Below are positions 1 to 7,457 of a DNA stretch of 24,602 nt, piece by piece; within the stretch, counting starts at the first letter, position 1; the number at the start of each line of letters is the position of its first letter. The position numbers and the translations under genes are program-made. Under the pieces are notes generated by a model. The model had not been told where the DNA came from. It did not search any database and was given only the letters and a program-made list of their open reading frames with translations. This DNA is from a virus, in the IMG/VR virus record IMGVR_UViG_3300020416_000063, positions 1 through 24,602 of that record. The stretch is one strand, 5' to 3'.

Positions 1-13
1 AGGTACTTGCCAT
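1..13 (-). CDS. Start of a further gene, cut by the window edge
   Basis: An ATG (minus strand, 13-11) follows the stop of the repeat-protein gene without a gap. It has AAGGTGG as ribosome binding site 5 nt upstream. Only the first four codons (M-A-S-T) are in the window, so the product cannot be named. Its position implies that the tail-fibre operon continues to the left. Confidence 0.5.
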
Positions 14-748
14 TTATACCACCTTATTTGTCCATGTTTCCGACGACGTTCCTGCGTTTATCTGAGTCCAGGTATCGCCAGTGTGTGTGACTTGTGTCCA
101 GTTTTCTGGTGTGCTACCCGCGTCAATTTGCTCCCAGAGTATATCACCATTTGCTGTTATCACAAATACACTGTTGATTTCTATCGGTCCTTCGCCTGCT
201 CCAGGGTAAATTATGATAAGTCCGCCTAGAGTCGATAGGTTAAATTGTGAATCCATATCGACTGTAGCAAGAGTCAACAAACCTCCTAATGGGTCTACCT
301 CAAACTCAAAATCTTGTGTGCTTATAAGATCTAACAACACATTAGATGCTGTGGTCTGTGTGAAGTTTGCGTCTAACTGAGCAACACCCGCAGCTATCAA
401 GGTTTGTGTAGTAGTCTGTGTGAAGTTTGCATCTATTGCCGCAACCCCAGAAGCATTAAAGTTTGCAGCCGTGGTTTGATCAAACTGAGCATCTAGTGAA
501 GCAGAGGTTATAGCAAAACGAACACCATTTGTAGTTTGAGTAAAGTCTGAAGATATATCTATTTCAGCAACAAGCGTTCCTGAAGCTGCTGCAAGCTTAG
601 AGAAAAAAGCATTTACATCCATACTACCGCTGAATATGGCGGATAAGTCCGTTGACTGTGTGAAGTTTGCGTCGAGCGTTTGACTTCCAAAAAGAACAAT
701 GCCGTCAGTAGCTATACTGTTTTCAGCTATTGCGTGAGAACCAAACAT
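14..748 (-). CDS. Virion protein with eight 20-residue repeats
   Basis: 244 residues. Phenylalanine occurs at 29, 49, 69, 89, 109, 129, 149 and 169, that is, every 20 residues, in units of the type LDANFTQTT followed by a variable, alanine-rich linker (the clearest copies are 25-33, 85-93, 105-113 and 125-133). This regularity suggests a beta-solenoid or stacked-strand shaft. A distinct C-terminal part (177-244) follows, with FVITANGDILWEQIDAG and tryptophan repeats ENWTQV, DTWTQI, ETWTNKV. These resemble tail-fibre or tail-tip proteins of marine phages. The ATG overlaps the stop of the upstream gene by one nucleotide. Confidence 0.7.
   Translation of the reverse strand: MFGSHAIAENSIATDGIVLFGSQTLDANFTQSTDLSAIFSGSMDVNAFFSKLAAASGTLVAEIDISSDFTQTTNGVRFAITSASLDAQFDQTTAANFNASGVAAIDANFTQTTTQTLIAAGVAQLDANFTQTTASNVLLDLISTQDFEFEVDPLGGLLTLATVDMDSQFNLSTLGGLIIIYPGAGEGPIEINSVFVITANGDILWEQIDAGSTPENWTQVTHTGDTWTQINAGTSSETWTNKVV
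72..140 (-). repeat. Tryptophan-repeat end of the 244-residue protein
   Basis: In the last 45 residues the motifs LWEQIDAGSTPENWTQV and TWTQINAGTSSETWTNK repeat the pattern W-(E/T)-Q-I-(D/N)-A-G-(S/T). In the DNA the two related stretches lie at about 40-80 and 100-140. This resembles short WT repeats in marine phage tail proteins. Confidence 0.5.
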
Positions 749-1299
749 TATCCTGCAATCTCCATGACTGTAATTGACGACACACCTCTTGCCCCATAGT
801 CGTTATCACTGTCATTCTTTGTCCTATTTAAATAAAATGTTCCGTTATAAGTAGAACCTAAAGTGCCTTGTATCTTGTAAGTCGTAGCTGATGTTGTCGC
901 AGGAGAATCTAAAAACATTCCACTAAGTTCTCCCATTTCAAAATTATATGGGGTTGCCTGTGACCGAAGCACGCTAGTTGACCCAAACCTATTTCCAGAA
1001 CTATTTCCCACCGAAATTGCAGTGCTACCCCTTACTAGTCGAATATGTGCTGTTGCAGTAGTACTTTGTGAAACATTACAAGAAAACATAACAAATATTT
1101 TGTTGCTTGATGAGGTTGGTGTTATGCTTACAGACATACCACTTATATCAACAAAATTGTCTGTATTTGATGAAGCAAAGCTAGTTACGTCAGTTTTAGT
1201 CGTACTAACTACCTGAAGAACAGAGCCAGCAGGCTGTTTAAGAGACGGAATTGTAGTGCTTGTGCCTAATAAATTAGCAAGATTACGGGCGTTACTCAT
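748..1299 (-). CDS. Tail-fibre head protein
   Basis: 183 residues. The N terminus NARNLANLLGTSTTIPSLKQ with PAGSVLQVVSTTK is a fibre anchor; the head contains MSVSITPTSSSNKIFVMFSC, IRLVRGSTAISVGN, GMFLDSPATTSATTYKIQ and LNRTKNDSDNDYGARGVSSI, ending TVMEIAG. It is paralogous to 2712-3257 and, more weakly, to 4535-5005. It follows the assembly chaperone by three nucleotides and overlaps the start of the repeat protein by one. Confidence 0.7.
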   Translation of the reverse strand: MSNARNLANLLGTSTTIPSLKQPAGSVLQVVSTTKTDVTSFASSNTDNFVDISGMSVSITPTSSSNKIFVMFSCNVSQSTTATAHIRLVRGSTAISVGNSSGNRFGSTSVLRSQATPYNFEMGELSGMFLDSPATTSATTYKIQGTLGSTYNGTFYLNRTKNDSDNDYGARGVSSITVMEIAG

Positions 1300-1302
1300 A
1301 GC

Positions 1303-1701
1303 TTACTCCGGCTTATCAGGCCACACCACATCGTCAAGTGATGAGTATGTTTTGGTTATGTCGCGCAATGCCTGACGATAGGCTGTGCGTTCTGTGGACA
1401 TAGTAAGGTCAGATGATGCCCACCAATCTGTTTCAGCGATACGGCGATTACGCTCTTCGCGTAACAAGTTTAATGGTTCAGCGTTATTTAAATTAGTTAG
1501 CTCTCTATCTACTAATGCCCAAGTGATACCCTTGTCTTGCCAAACCTTAGGGTCACTTGATAACATCGCAGAACCATTTTTATCTACGCCTGTTACAAGT
1601 CGAAAGGCTGCATCAAAAGATTGTGCGCTCGTAGGCTCACCGTACAGTACGAACTGGCAGTCTGGGTCTAGTGCTAAAATTGCTTCTGATACTGTTGCCA
1701 T
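1303..1701 (-). CDS. Tail-fibre assembly chaperone
   Basis: 132 residues. The C-terminal half, LLREERNRRIAETDWWASSD followed by LTMSTERTAYRQALRDI and VVWPDKPE, is the hallmark of the phage tail assembly chaperone family usually encoded next to fibre genes. The N-terminal half (ALDPDCQFVLYGEPTSAQSF, ITWALVDRELTNLNNAEPL) is the part that varies between relatives. It would help fold or trimerise fibre proteins, probably those encoded around it. It is not expected in the virion. It stands between two fibre genes. Confidence 0.75.
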   Translation of the reverse strand: MATVSEAILALDPDCQFVLYGEPTSAQSFDAAFRLVTGVDKNGSAMLSSDPKVWQDKGITWALVDRELTNLNNAEPLNLLREERNRRIAETDWWASSDLTMSTERTAYRQALRDITKTYSSLDDVVWPDKPE

Positions 1702-1704
1702 AAT

Positions 1705-2214
1705 TTAACCTACAAACCTAAATGTTGCCCAATTATAGGGAACATGACTAGAATCAACCGTGCTTGAGTAAAAATTTTTAGTGTGTTCAGGCTTAAAATA
1801 CAGTTCATCGTTTGCAGAGCATTCTATGGTAAAAGAAGCCCCCGCAATTGCACGGGCGTTAGTGTAAAATCGAGTTAGTTTTGCCTCAGTGCCGCCGCTA
1901 TTTCTTACAGGGAATATTCCATAGGCATCACTGTTGTTTTCAGTTAAAGAAGCAAGTTCAACTTGGTATAACCCCGCCACAGGACAGGTAAATTTATAGG
2001 TAGAAGTGTTAAAATGATTGCCATTATTCACAACAGCGACAGAAAAATCTAATATGGCATTAGCTGCTTTTGATACATAGGAGTTTGAAGCGGCAAAAGT
2101 AACAAAAGCGTAGGGAATTACAGGTCTTGAAACCCTGCCACTGCTGTCAATCGACAGCGCGGTGTTCGAGTTCGTTGGGTCTTGGATTTCGGTGACTTTT
2201 AATATGCTAGTCAT
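1705..2214 (-). CDS. C1q-like tail-fibre protein
   Basis: 169 residues. Anchor MTSILKVTEIQDPTNSNTAL with SIDSSGRVSRPVIPYAFV, almost the same as in the preceding gene. The C1q core is NNGNHFNTSTYKFTCPVAGL and YQVELASLTENN, then RNSGGTEAKLTRFYTNARAI, ASFTIECSANDELYFKPEHT and the final NWATFRFVG. It should be a trimeric head. The loops are entirely different from those of its neighbours, which is consistent with a change of ligand. Confidence 0.78.
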   Translation of the reverse strand: MTSILKVTEIQDPTNSNTALSIDSSGRVSRPVIPYAFVTFAASNSYVSKAANAILDFSVAVVNNGNHFNTSTYKFTCPVAGLYQVELASLTENNSDAYGIFPVRNSGGTEAKLTRFYTNARAIAGASFTIECSANDELYFKPEHTKNFYSSTVDSSHVPYNWATFRFVG

Positions 2215-2223
2215 CTTGTTCTC

Positions 2224-2715
2224 TTATCCTATCAAATACCCAGAAAATATTGTATCAGCGGCTGCCGCAAAGTAATCAGCAGCTCCGCCAGAAGTCACAG
2301 TAAGCTCATCCCCTGCGGCAAGAGCATGTATTGCTGAAAAGGATATATTGCCATAACCTGTTGAAGATACTTCTTCAAAGTATCCTCTTTGGATTCTTGT
2401 GCCGTTTTTCTTAAGCTCAATATTTATGCTTTCATTTCCACTCGTATCATCACGAACAACTCCAAAATGCACTGCAATAAAATAGTTGCCGCTTACAGGA
2501 ACAACATATTTATAGTTTGTTGTATCAAAAGCATTTCCCACATTTATTGTAGTATTGTCGTATGGAATAGGACTTGTGGTTTGATAATTGCCGTCATCAG
2601 CGTAAGCGTGAAAAGCTGGTGTTGCTGGTTTGAACACACGCCCACTGCTATCAATGGACAGCGCGGCTGTGCCGCTGGAGTTCTGGATGTTATCAACTTT
2701 GACTATGCTAGTCAT
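2224..2715 (-). CDS. C1q-like tail-fibre protein
   Basis: 163 residues. Anchor MTSIVKVDNIQNSSGTAALS with IDSSGRVFKPATPAF, then the C1q core: NVGNAFDTTNYKYVVPVSGN, YFIAVHFGVVRDD, SINIELKKNGTRIQRGYFEE, SFSAIHALAAGDELTVTSGG and the last strand TIFSGYLIG. The spacing of strands matches the C1q/TNF jelly roll. Together with the proteins at 1705-2214 and 5873-6376 it makes a set of C1q heads on the same kind of anchor. Confidence 0.8.
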   Translation of the reverse strand: MTSIVKVDNIQNSSGTAALSIDSSGRVFKPATPAFHAYADDGNYQTTSPIPYDNTTINVGNAFDTTNYKYVVPVSGNYFIAVHFGVVRDDTSGNESINIELKKNGTRIQRGYFEEVSSTGYGNISFSAIHALAAGDELTVTSGGAADYFAAAADTIFSGYLIG

Positions 2716-3257
2716 CCGCCAATCTCCATAACAGTAAGTGTTGATACACCGCGAGCATCATAACCACCTGAATTATTTAAATCTCTATGGGTTCTATTAA
2801 TATGGCATGAGTGACTTTGATCTGCTCTTGTAGCAAATTGAACTTTATAAGTAACAGTAGATGCAGTATTAGGTGAATCAAGATGTTGGGCTGAAAGAAA
2901 TAACATTTGATAAGCACTTGAGCCTATAATATTAGAAGAAAAACTAAAGCTACTTGTACTTCTAGTAAATGAAGCCGATCCATCAGGAAGATGAATAGCT
3001 GTTCCGTTTCTTACAAATCTACAAAAATTAAAATACGAGTCGCTACTTGCTGCTATACAGCAAGACAAAAGAAATTTAGAGCTAGATGATTTTGGTGTTA
3101 TGCTTATGCTCAGATTTGTAATATCTGTAAATGAACTACTAGTTGAAGTTTGAGTTCCAGTAAAATTTACAGATTGAATATTAATAATATGACCCGGAAT
3201 TTCCACCCCGTTGTTTGTGGTCTTCTCATTTATTGTATCTACAAATAATGTTGACAT
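2712..3257 (-). CDS. Tail-fibre head protein
   Basis: 181 residues. Anchor MSTLFVDTINEKTTNNGVEIP, then the beta head with SFTDITNLSISITPKSSSSK, CRFVRNGTAI, LSAQHLDSPNTASTVTYKVQ and the closing INRTHRDLNN, YDARGVSTLTVMEIGG. The last 25 residues and the core are paralogous to the protein at 748-1299 (LNRTKND, YGARGVSSITVMEIAG). It overlaps the next gene as ATGA. It is probably a trimeric receptor-binding head; no ligand can be named. Confidence 0.68.
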   Translation of the reverse strand: MSTLFVDTINEKTTNNGVEIPGHIINIQSVNFTGTQTSTSSSFTDITNLSISITPKSSSSKFLLSCCIAASSDSYFNFCRFVRNGTAIHLPDGSASFTRSTSSFSFSSNIIGSSAYQMLFLSAQHLDSPNTASTVTYKVQFATRADQSHSCHINRTHRDLNNSGGYDARGVSTLTVMEIGG

Positions 3258-3265
3258 GACTTAGC

Positions 3266-3799
3266 CTATTTAATCTTAGTTATTTGAACTTGAGTAAAAA
3301 TAGAACCATCTAGCCCAGAAACTTGACTGTTGGTTGCTACCCCAAATCCATATTGAGAAAAAGTACTTTCAGTAAAATGTCTTACTTTATAAGTTGTATT
3401 TGATGTTGGGGTCACTACAGCATAACCTGTTGAAACAGAATGACCGTTATAAGTGCTAACCGCGTAAACACTTGCGCCACGCGAAACTACAGCAGAGTTT
3501 GTAACATCATAAAGCTGTGCTTGATTTCTATTAACTTTATATGCTGGACAACTATAAATAATACTGTAAGTTCCAGCACCTAAAATAAATTGATTAGATG
3601 ATATTGTTACAATGTTGTCTGGGTCATGTAGTTTTGTGTTTAAATCTCTATCATTTACTGTGTTTGCCGTAGACGCCCCACCATCTGCATTATACGCTTT
3701 TTTGTCAGCTATAATAGCTACAGAATAACTATGCACATCTACCTTTGCAGCGGTTCCCGACGCAGTTTTTATCTGGTCTACATTTAGTATCGAAGCCAT
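3266..3799 (-). CDS. Tail-fibre head protein, duplicate of the head domain at 5015-5869
   Basis: 177 residues. The anchor MASILNVDQIKTASGTAAKVD resembles the anchors of the C1q-like proteins. From residue 26 it is paralogous to the C-terminal half of the protein at 5015-5869: both contain RDLNTKL, DNIVTISSNQFILGAGTY, AQLYDVTNSA, TSNTTYK and end with TQVQITK or TQVKITK. The DNA at 3600-3660 and 5338-5395 is also visibly similar. The region between these motifs differs, which suggests diversification after duplication. Confidence 0.7.
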   Translation of the reverse strand: MASILNVDQIKTASGTAAKVDVHSYSVAIIADKKAYNADGGASTANTVNDRDLNTKLHDPDNIVTISSNQFILGAGTYSIIYSCPAYKVNRNQAQLYDVTNSAVVSRGASVYAVSTYNGHSVSTGYAVVTPTSNTTYKVRHFTESTFSQYGFGVATNSQVSGLDGSIFTQVQITKIK

Positions 3800-3806
3800 C
3801 TGCGCC

Positions 3807-4535
3807 TCACAGTATTGTTAGATTACCACTTACGGTAATTGTAGTTGATGAATCTATGGTCAGCGGACCAATAGCTAATGCGTTCTTGGTTGATGCTATT
3901 GTAGTATCTTCGTCTACTGTTTGTCCATTGGTTCGGAATACAGCCGTATCAACCGTGGTGTTTGTAGTCTGAAATTGTGTTGCTGTAATCTCAGCCGCAA
4001 ATGTACCGCCGCTAGACTTGCTGACTGTATCAGTCACAGTAAAAGCACGGAAGGCGCGGATGACTAACTCATCGTTTACCGCTGCACCAGAACCAAGTGT
4101 GATCGTATCACCATTGCTGGCGGTAAAGTCTGAACTGTCAAGATGCACACCGTTTAGGTATACGTCCACATCGTTACCAGAGAAGGCCAGTATTGCACCG
4201 TTAGCATCTGCACCTGTAAACGCAGTCTGACTTGCTGTTGCTGTGTACTTGAACAACTGCATACCAAAGCTGGTAGGCTGATCTACAGCACGACCAAAGT
4301 AGCGAACCTGTATTACATCGCCATTAGCTGGCGCAGAAGAGAAGGTTAGTGTCGTGCCTTGCGCTGTATACGCCTTGCCTATCCCTGGCTCTTGAATGAC
4401 GTTACCAATAACAACCATAATAGCTTCTCCACTGACAACGCTTTGCGCCAGCGTAAACGCAGTTGCGCTTCCAGTGCCTGTAAAGGTCTGAAAGCTGATG
4501 TCACCTACGTTTGGGTCAATACCTATATATGCCAT
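3807..4535 (-). CDS. Tail-fibre protein with MAYIG domain and C-terminal tip domain
   Basis: 242 residues. Residues 1-85 are a MAYIG domain (MAYIGIDPNVGDISFQ, FTGTGSATAFTL, NVIQEPGIGKAYTAQGTTLT) as in the protein at 5015-5869. Residues 90-170 form a second copy of a related beta domain (FKYTATASQTAFTGADANGA, FSGNDVDVYLNGVHLDSSDF, DELVIRAFRAFT). The last 43 residues (FRTN to NLTIL) are paralogous to the 70-residue protein at 6912-7124. The arrangement is that of a fibre: base, shaft-like middle and tip. Confidence 0.7.
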   Translation of the reverse strand: MAYIGIDPNVGDISFQTFTGTGSATAFTLAQSVVSGEAIMVVIGNVIQEPGIGKAYTAQGTTLTFSSAPANGDVIQVRYFGRAVDQPTSFGMQLFKYTATASQTAFTGADANGAILAFSGNDVDVYLNGVHLDSSDFTASNGDTITLGSGAAVNDELVIRAFRAFTVTDTVSKSSGGTFAAEITATQFQTTNTTVDTAVFRTNGQTVDEDTTIASTKNALAIGPLTIDSSTTITVSGNLTIL

Positions 4536-5005
4536 TAGCCTGCAATCTCTTTAAGTATTATTATTTGGGAAGAGCCACCACTGCCAGTTCCCCAACCATG
4601 AAAAACAGAGTTTGAACCATTCATGCTCTTGAACCTAAGTCTATAAGTTGTTGCGCTAGTTGTAGACGGGCTGTCTAAAAAATTAATTACCATTGGTTGC
4701 CAACCACCAGTTTGTTGGTTTGCTTGAAAAATTTCACCTGTATTTAAATCTACACCAGAACCTCCACTTATGGTTCTGTTTAGGCCGTACAATCCTATGT
4801 CACCACTTGAAGAGGTGTAAGACTGAGTTGAAATTGTTACCAATATCTTGCTTGAAGTTGAAGAAGGTGTGATGGTTGCCACTAAACTTGTGTCGCTAAG
4901 AGATGTGTTAGCTGTACTCTCTTGGGTATTTGTCAAAACCTGTTGAACCACTTGCAACACAGAGCCAGCGGGTAAAGAGCTTGTTTGTATTTTGCTTAAT
5001 GGCAT
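4535..5005 (-). CDS. Tail-fibre head protein, paralog of two others in the cluster
   Basis: A 156-residue beta-rich protein. SLPAGSVLQVVQQV at the start, VATITPSSTSSKILVTISTQ in the middle, FLDSPSTTSATTYRLRF and the end QIIILKEIAG are shared with the proteins at 748-1299 (AGSVLQVV, ITPTSSSNKIFVMFS, FLDSPATTSATTYKIQ, ITVMEIAG) and 2712-3257. The three differ in the loops between these strands, where receptor specificity would lie. It is coupled to the next gene by TAATG. Confidence 0.68.
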   Translation of the reverse strand: MPLSKIQTSSLPAGSVLQVVQQVLTNTQESTANTSLSDTSLVATITPSSTSSKILVTISTQSYTSSSGDIGLYGLNRTISGGSGVDLNTGEIFQANQQTGGWQPMVINFLDSPSTTSATTYRLRFKSMNGSNSVFHGWGTGSGGSSQIIILKEIAG

Positions 5006-5014
5006 TTCAAACTC

Positions 5015-5869
5015 CTATCCCATCTTTGTAATCTTGACTTGAGTATAAATACTATCCACGCCAGAGAGTGATGCGTTCACTCCCAGCCCGTTGCTGCTTT
5101 TTCCTGATTCTATATAATGAACAATCTTGTAGGTAGTGTTTGAAGTTATAACGACTCTGGCATAACCAAAACTAGAACCATATCCACCATTAGTGCCGTG
5201 TGAATATTCCATAGAGCCATATTGAACTGATGCACTATTTGTTACATCGTAGAGTTGAGCAATGTGCCTATCTCCAAAATAGGAGGGTGCAGAAAATTCT
5301 ATAATATACGTTCCTGCACCTAATATAAATTGGTTAGATGATATTGTGACAATGTTATCAGGGTCGAATAGTTTAGTGTTTAAGTCCCTGTTGTTTCCGC
5401 CACTGCCCCATGATATTGATGTACCCCCGCTTGTACTGTTAGATTTTACATCAGCTATAACTGCCACAGAGATCGGGGTCTGAGCCGCCCCGCTTGCTAA
5501 CTTATCAGATGTTACAGCATCATCAGCTATCTTCGCTGTAGTCACCGCACTAGCCGCCAGCTTCGCAGTTGTAATAGAAAGATCTGGTGCTTCCAGACGT
5601 GTAGTTACTTCTGCCTGACCACGGTAGATAACGTACACATTGCCTGTACCAGAAGGCGGAGCTTCATCAAACGTCAGGGTAGTTCCTGTGGCTGTGTATG
5701 ATTTACCAGATCCAGGCTCCTGTTGCACGTTGCCAACAAATACTTCTAGCTCCTCACCAGTGTTCACGGCGCGGTTAAGTGTGAACGCGGTCGCCGAACC
5801 TGTGCCGTTGAAGGATTGGCTTGTCGTCTTTGTTAACTGTTTATTTGGTTGTGCGCCTATGTATGCCAT
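5015..5869 (-). CDS. Two-domain tail-fibre protein (MAYIG domain plus duplicated head domain)
   Basis: 284 residues in three parts. Residues 1-86 are the MAYIG domain (MAYIGAQPNK, FNGTGSATAFTL, NVQQEPGSGKSYTATGTTLT), shared with the protein at 3807-4535. Residues 100-128 are repeats ITTAKLA, VTTAKIADDAV and VTSDKL, typical of fibre shafts. Residues 135-284 are paralogous to most of the protein at 3266-3799, with RDLNTKL and DNIVTISSNQFILGAGTY almost identical. The head domain is beta-rich and is probably trimeric. The shared parts show that this gene arose by recombination or duplication with its neighbours. Confidence 0.7.
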   Translation of the reverse strand: MAYIGAQPNKQLTKTTSQSFNGTGSATAFTLNRAVNTGEELEVFVGNVQQEPGSGKSYTATGTTLTFDEAPPSGTGNVYVIYRGQAEVTTRLEAPDLSITTAKLAASAVTTAKIADDAVTSDKLASGAAQTPISVAVIADVKSNSTSGGTSISWGSGGNNRDLNTKLFDPDNIVTISSNQFILGAGTYIIEFSAPSYFGDRHIAQLYDVTNSASVQYGSMEYSHGTNGGYGSSFGYARVVITSNTTYKIVHYIESGKSSNGLGVNASLSGVDSIYTQVKITKMG

Positions 5870-5872
5870 TTC

Positions 5873-6376
5873 TTAGCCCACCAAATATCCGCTAAACTGA
5901 CCATAGGCTTCAAAGTCCCAGCTTGTGTCACCCCCAACATACACTAGATTTGTGATTGCCACATTTGCGGCAAGTTCAAATATCCCTGAATATGTCATTG
6001 AGTGATGTGGACCTTCATTAGATTCAATAACATAAGCCTGAGCATTAGTTGCGACAGTGCCGTCAAAAGCTATGTTTGTAATTATGTAAATTCCTGAATT
6101 AGCGTGATCTATTCTCATGTTATAGTTAATGTGATATAGGCCAGCGACAGGCGTTGTATATGCGTAAGTGCTGGTATTAAAATTCCCGTCATTTATGATG
6201 GCGGTATTCCACGGACAGGTTATATACGCATTTTGTGTGGTTTGTGCGGCTGTCCCTGTTCTACCCGCAGACCATACTGGCCTAGCAGGAGTAAGAACAT
6301 GCCCACTACTATCAATGGTTATAGCATCTGTGCCGTTGGTGTGTTGTATGGTCTGTACGCCTAGTTCTGATGCCAT
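5873..6376 (-). CDS. C1q-like tail-fibre protein
   Basis: A 167-residue protein. Anchor: SELGVQTIQHTNGTDAITI, then DSSGHVLTPARPVW. The C1q core is clear: NDGNFNTSTYAYTTPVAGLY with HINYNMRIDH, followed by YIITNIAFDGTVATNAQAYV, SMTYSGIFELAANVAITNLV and the last strand EAYGQFSGYLVG. NFNTSTYAYTTPVAGLY is the most conserved part of C1q-type phage fibres. It would form a trimeric receptor-binding head. Close paralogs lie at 1705-2214 and 2224-2715. Confidence 0.78.
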   Translation of the reverse strand: MASELGVQTIQHTNGTDAITIDSSGHVLTPARPVWSAGRTGTAAQTTQNAYITCPWNTAIINDGNFNTSTYAYTTPVAGLYHINYNMRIDHANSGIYIITNIAFDGTVATNAQAYVIESNEGPHHSMTYSGIFELAANVAITNLVYVGGDTSWDFEAYGQFSGYLVG

Positions 6377-6379
6377 AAC

Positions 6380-6919
6380 TTACCCCACCTTAAACATAGA
6401 TACATATGTATCATTGTTAATACTGACATTGGAATCCCCAGAGTGTTGATAAAACCAAGCCAAAAACAATCCAGAAGTTAAATACAGCATTCCTGTTGCG
6501 GTAAACGCATCGTATGACGTATTACCACTGCCTTGAGTTAATGTTCTAGCATACGTAATTCCAGTGCTGGTTCCTGAAGAATCAGTTGATTCAAAATTCA
6601 TATAATAATAAGAGCCAGCGAAACTATCCAGTCTGCCGTCAATACCATAGAAGTAATAACCAGTTGCAGGGATAGTTATTACACCAGTGCTAATGTTTAA
6701 AACAGTGCCTCCCGCACCATCAGTATTAAACCCTCCTGCACCGGGAACTGCATATTGACTAAACCTTGTTCCACCCGATGTAATAGTTTGAGTTGGGTTT
6801 ATCTTAGCGCGAAAACCAACTGGACTACCTTGACTTAATCGACTGTTGCTATCGATAGTTAACGCAGACGCAGCAGAGGTCTTGCCATGTATTTCATCTA
6901 CAAGAATACGACTAGACAA
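6380..6919 (-). CDS. Tail-fibre receptor-binding protein, C1q-like candidate
   Basis: 179 residues starting with TTG (the codon overlaps the stop of the preceding gene; GGAG lies 9 nt upstream). The N terminus SSRILVDEIHGKTSAASALTI with DSNSR is the short anchor shared by several proteins downstream. The body has the C1q pattern of hydrophobic strands: STGVITIPATGYYFYGIDGR, YYYMNFESTDSS, DAFTATGMLYLTSGLFLAWF and the closing INNDTYVSMFKVG. C1q/TNF-like jelly rolls form trimeric heads, suitable for binding host surface ligands. The target is unknown. Confidence 0.68.
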   Translation of the reverse strand: MSSRILVDEIHGKTSAASALTIDSNSRLSQGSPVGFRAKINPTQTITSGGTRFSQYAVPGAGGFNTDGAGGTVLNISTGVITIPATGYYFYGIDGRLDSFAGSYYYMNFESTDSSGTSTGITYARTLTQGSGNTSYDAFTATGMLYLTSGLFLAWFYQHSGDSNVSINNDTYVSMFKVG

Positions 6920-7124
6920 CGGTTAGCACTCCATTAACAGTGATTGTAGCGGAGATGGTTATCGGCCCAAACGCCCCTGCGTTTTCTGTAGAGGCCACAG
7001 TCAGGTCGCTAGTAATGCTAGTAGCGTTTGTGCGAAACGGGTTAGTGGTGGTTGATGCTGCAATATCTACGTTAGAAACACCGCCGTCTTTTATCTGATT
7101 TGTATTAATCGTGCTAAGTGCCAT
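6912..7124 (-). CDS. 70-residue tail-fibre-type module
   Basis: A 70-residue protein. The N terminus TINTNQIKDGGVSNVDI is a short fibre anchor, and residues 30-70 (from FRTN, with TVASTENAGAFGPITI and a final TITVNGVLTVV) are paralogous to the C-terminal 43 residues of the protein encoded at 3807-4535 (FRTN, TIASTKNALAIGPLTI). It is therefore probably a free copy of a small trimerisation or tip domain. The TAATG overlap with the gene upstream couples their translation. Confidence 0.62.
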   Translation of the reverse strand: MALSTINTNQIKDGGVSNVDIAASTTTNPFRTNATSITSDLTVASTENAGAFGPITISATITVNGVLTVV

Positions 7125-7453
7125 TAGGTAATCTCCAATACAGACAGTGTAACATCTGCTGCTGACGCTTGACTTGCTGTTATTCTCAAAATGTCGGAAG
7201 CATTCATCACAATTTTTTGATCGCCGCCAACCGCCACTAATGACGAGCCAACAGGGACAATAGCTGACTTTACAATGTGTACATTGTCGCCATCGTTATT
7301 GATTAGCTGTACATTTACTGTGATTGAAACCGCCAATATGTTAGCTATGTTCAAGCCGATTATTGTTGTTTCAGTCGCGCTGGGGCAGGTGTAGACATCG
7401 GCGTTTCCAGTGCCTACCGCCGTATCTGTGAAAGTCTTAAACGCATTTGCCAT
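7124..7453 (-). CDS. Small tail structural protein
   Basis: A 109-residue protein, all beta in character. The order is FTDTAVGTGNADVYTCPSAT, IIGLNIANILAVSITVNVQL, VHIVKSAIVPVGSSLVAVGG and a closing SAADVTLSVLEIT. Alternating hydrophobic residues indicate a single sandwich domain of the kind found in marine phage tail-tip or decoration proteins. Its stop overlaps the next ATG as TAATG. No enzyme motif is seen. Confidence 0.62.
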   Translation of the reverse strand: MANAFKTFTDTAVGTGNADVYTCPSATETTIIGLNIANILAVSITVNVQLINNDGDNVHIVKSAIVPVGSSLVAVGGDQKIVMNASDILRITASQASAADVTLSVLEIT

Positions 7454-7457
7454 GTCA

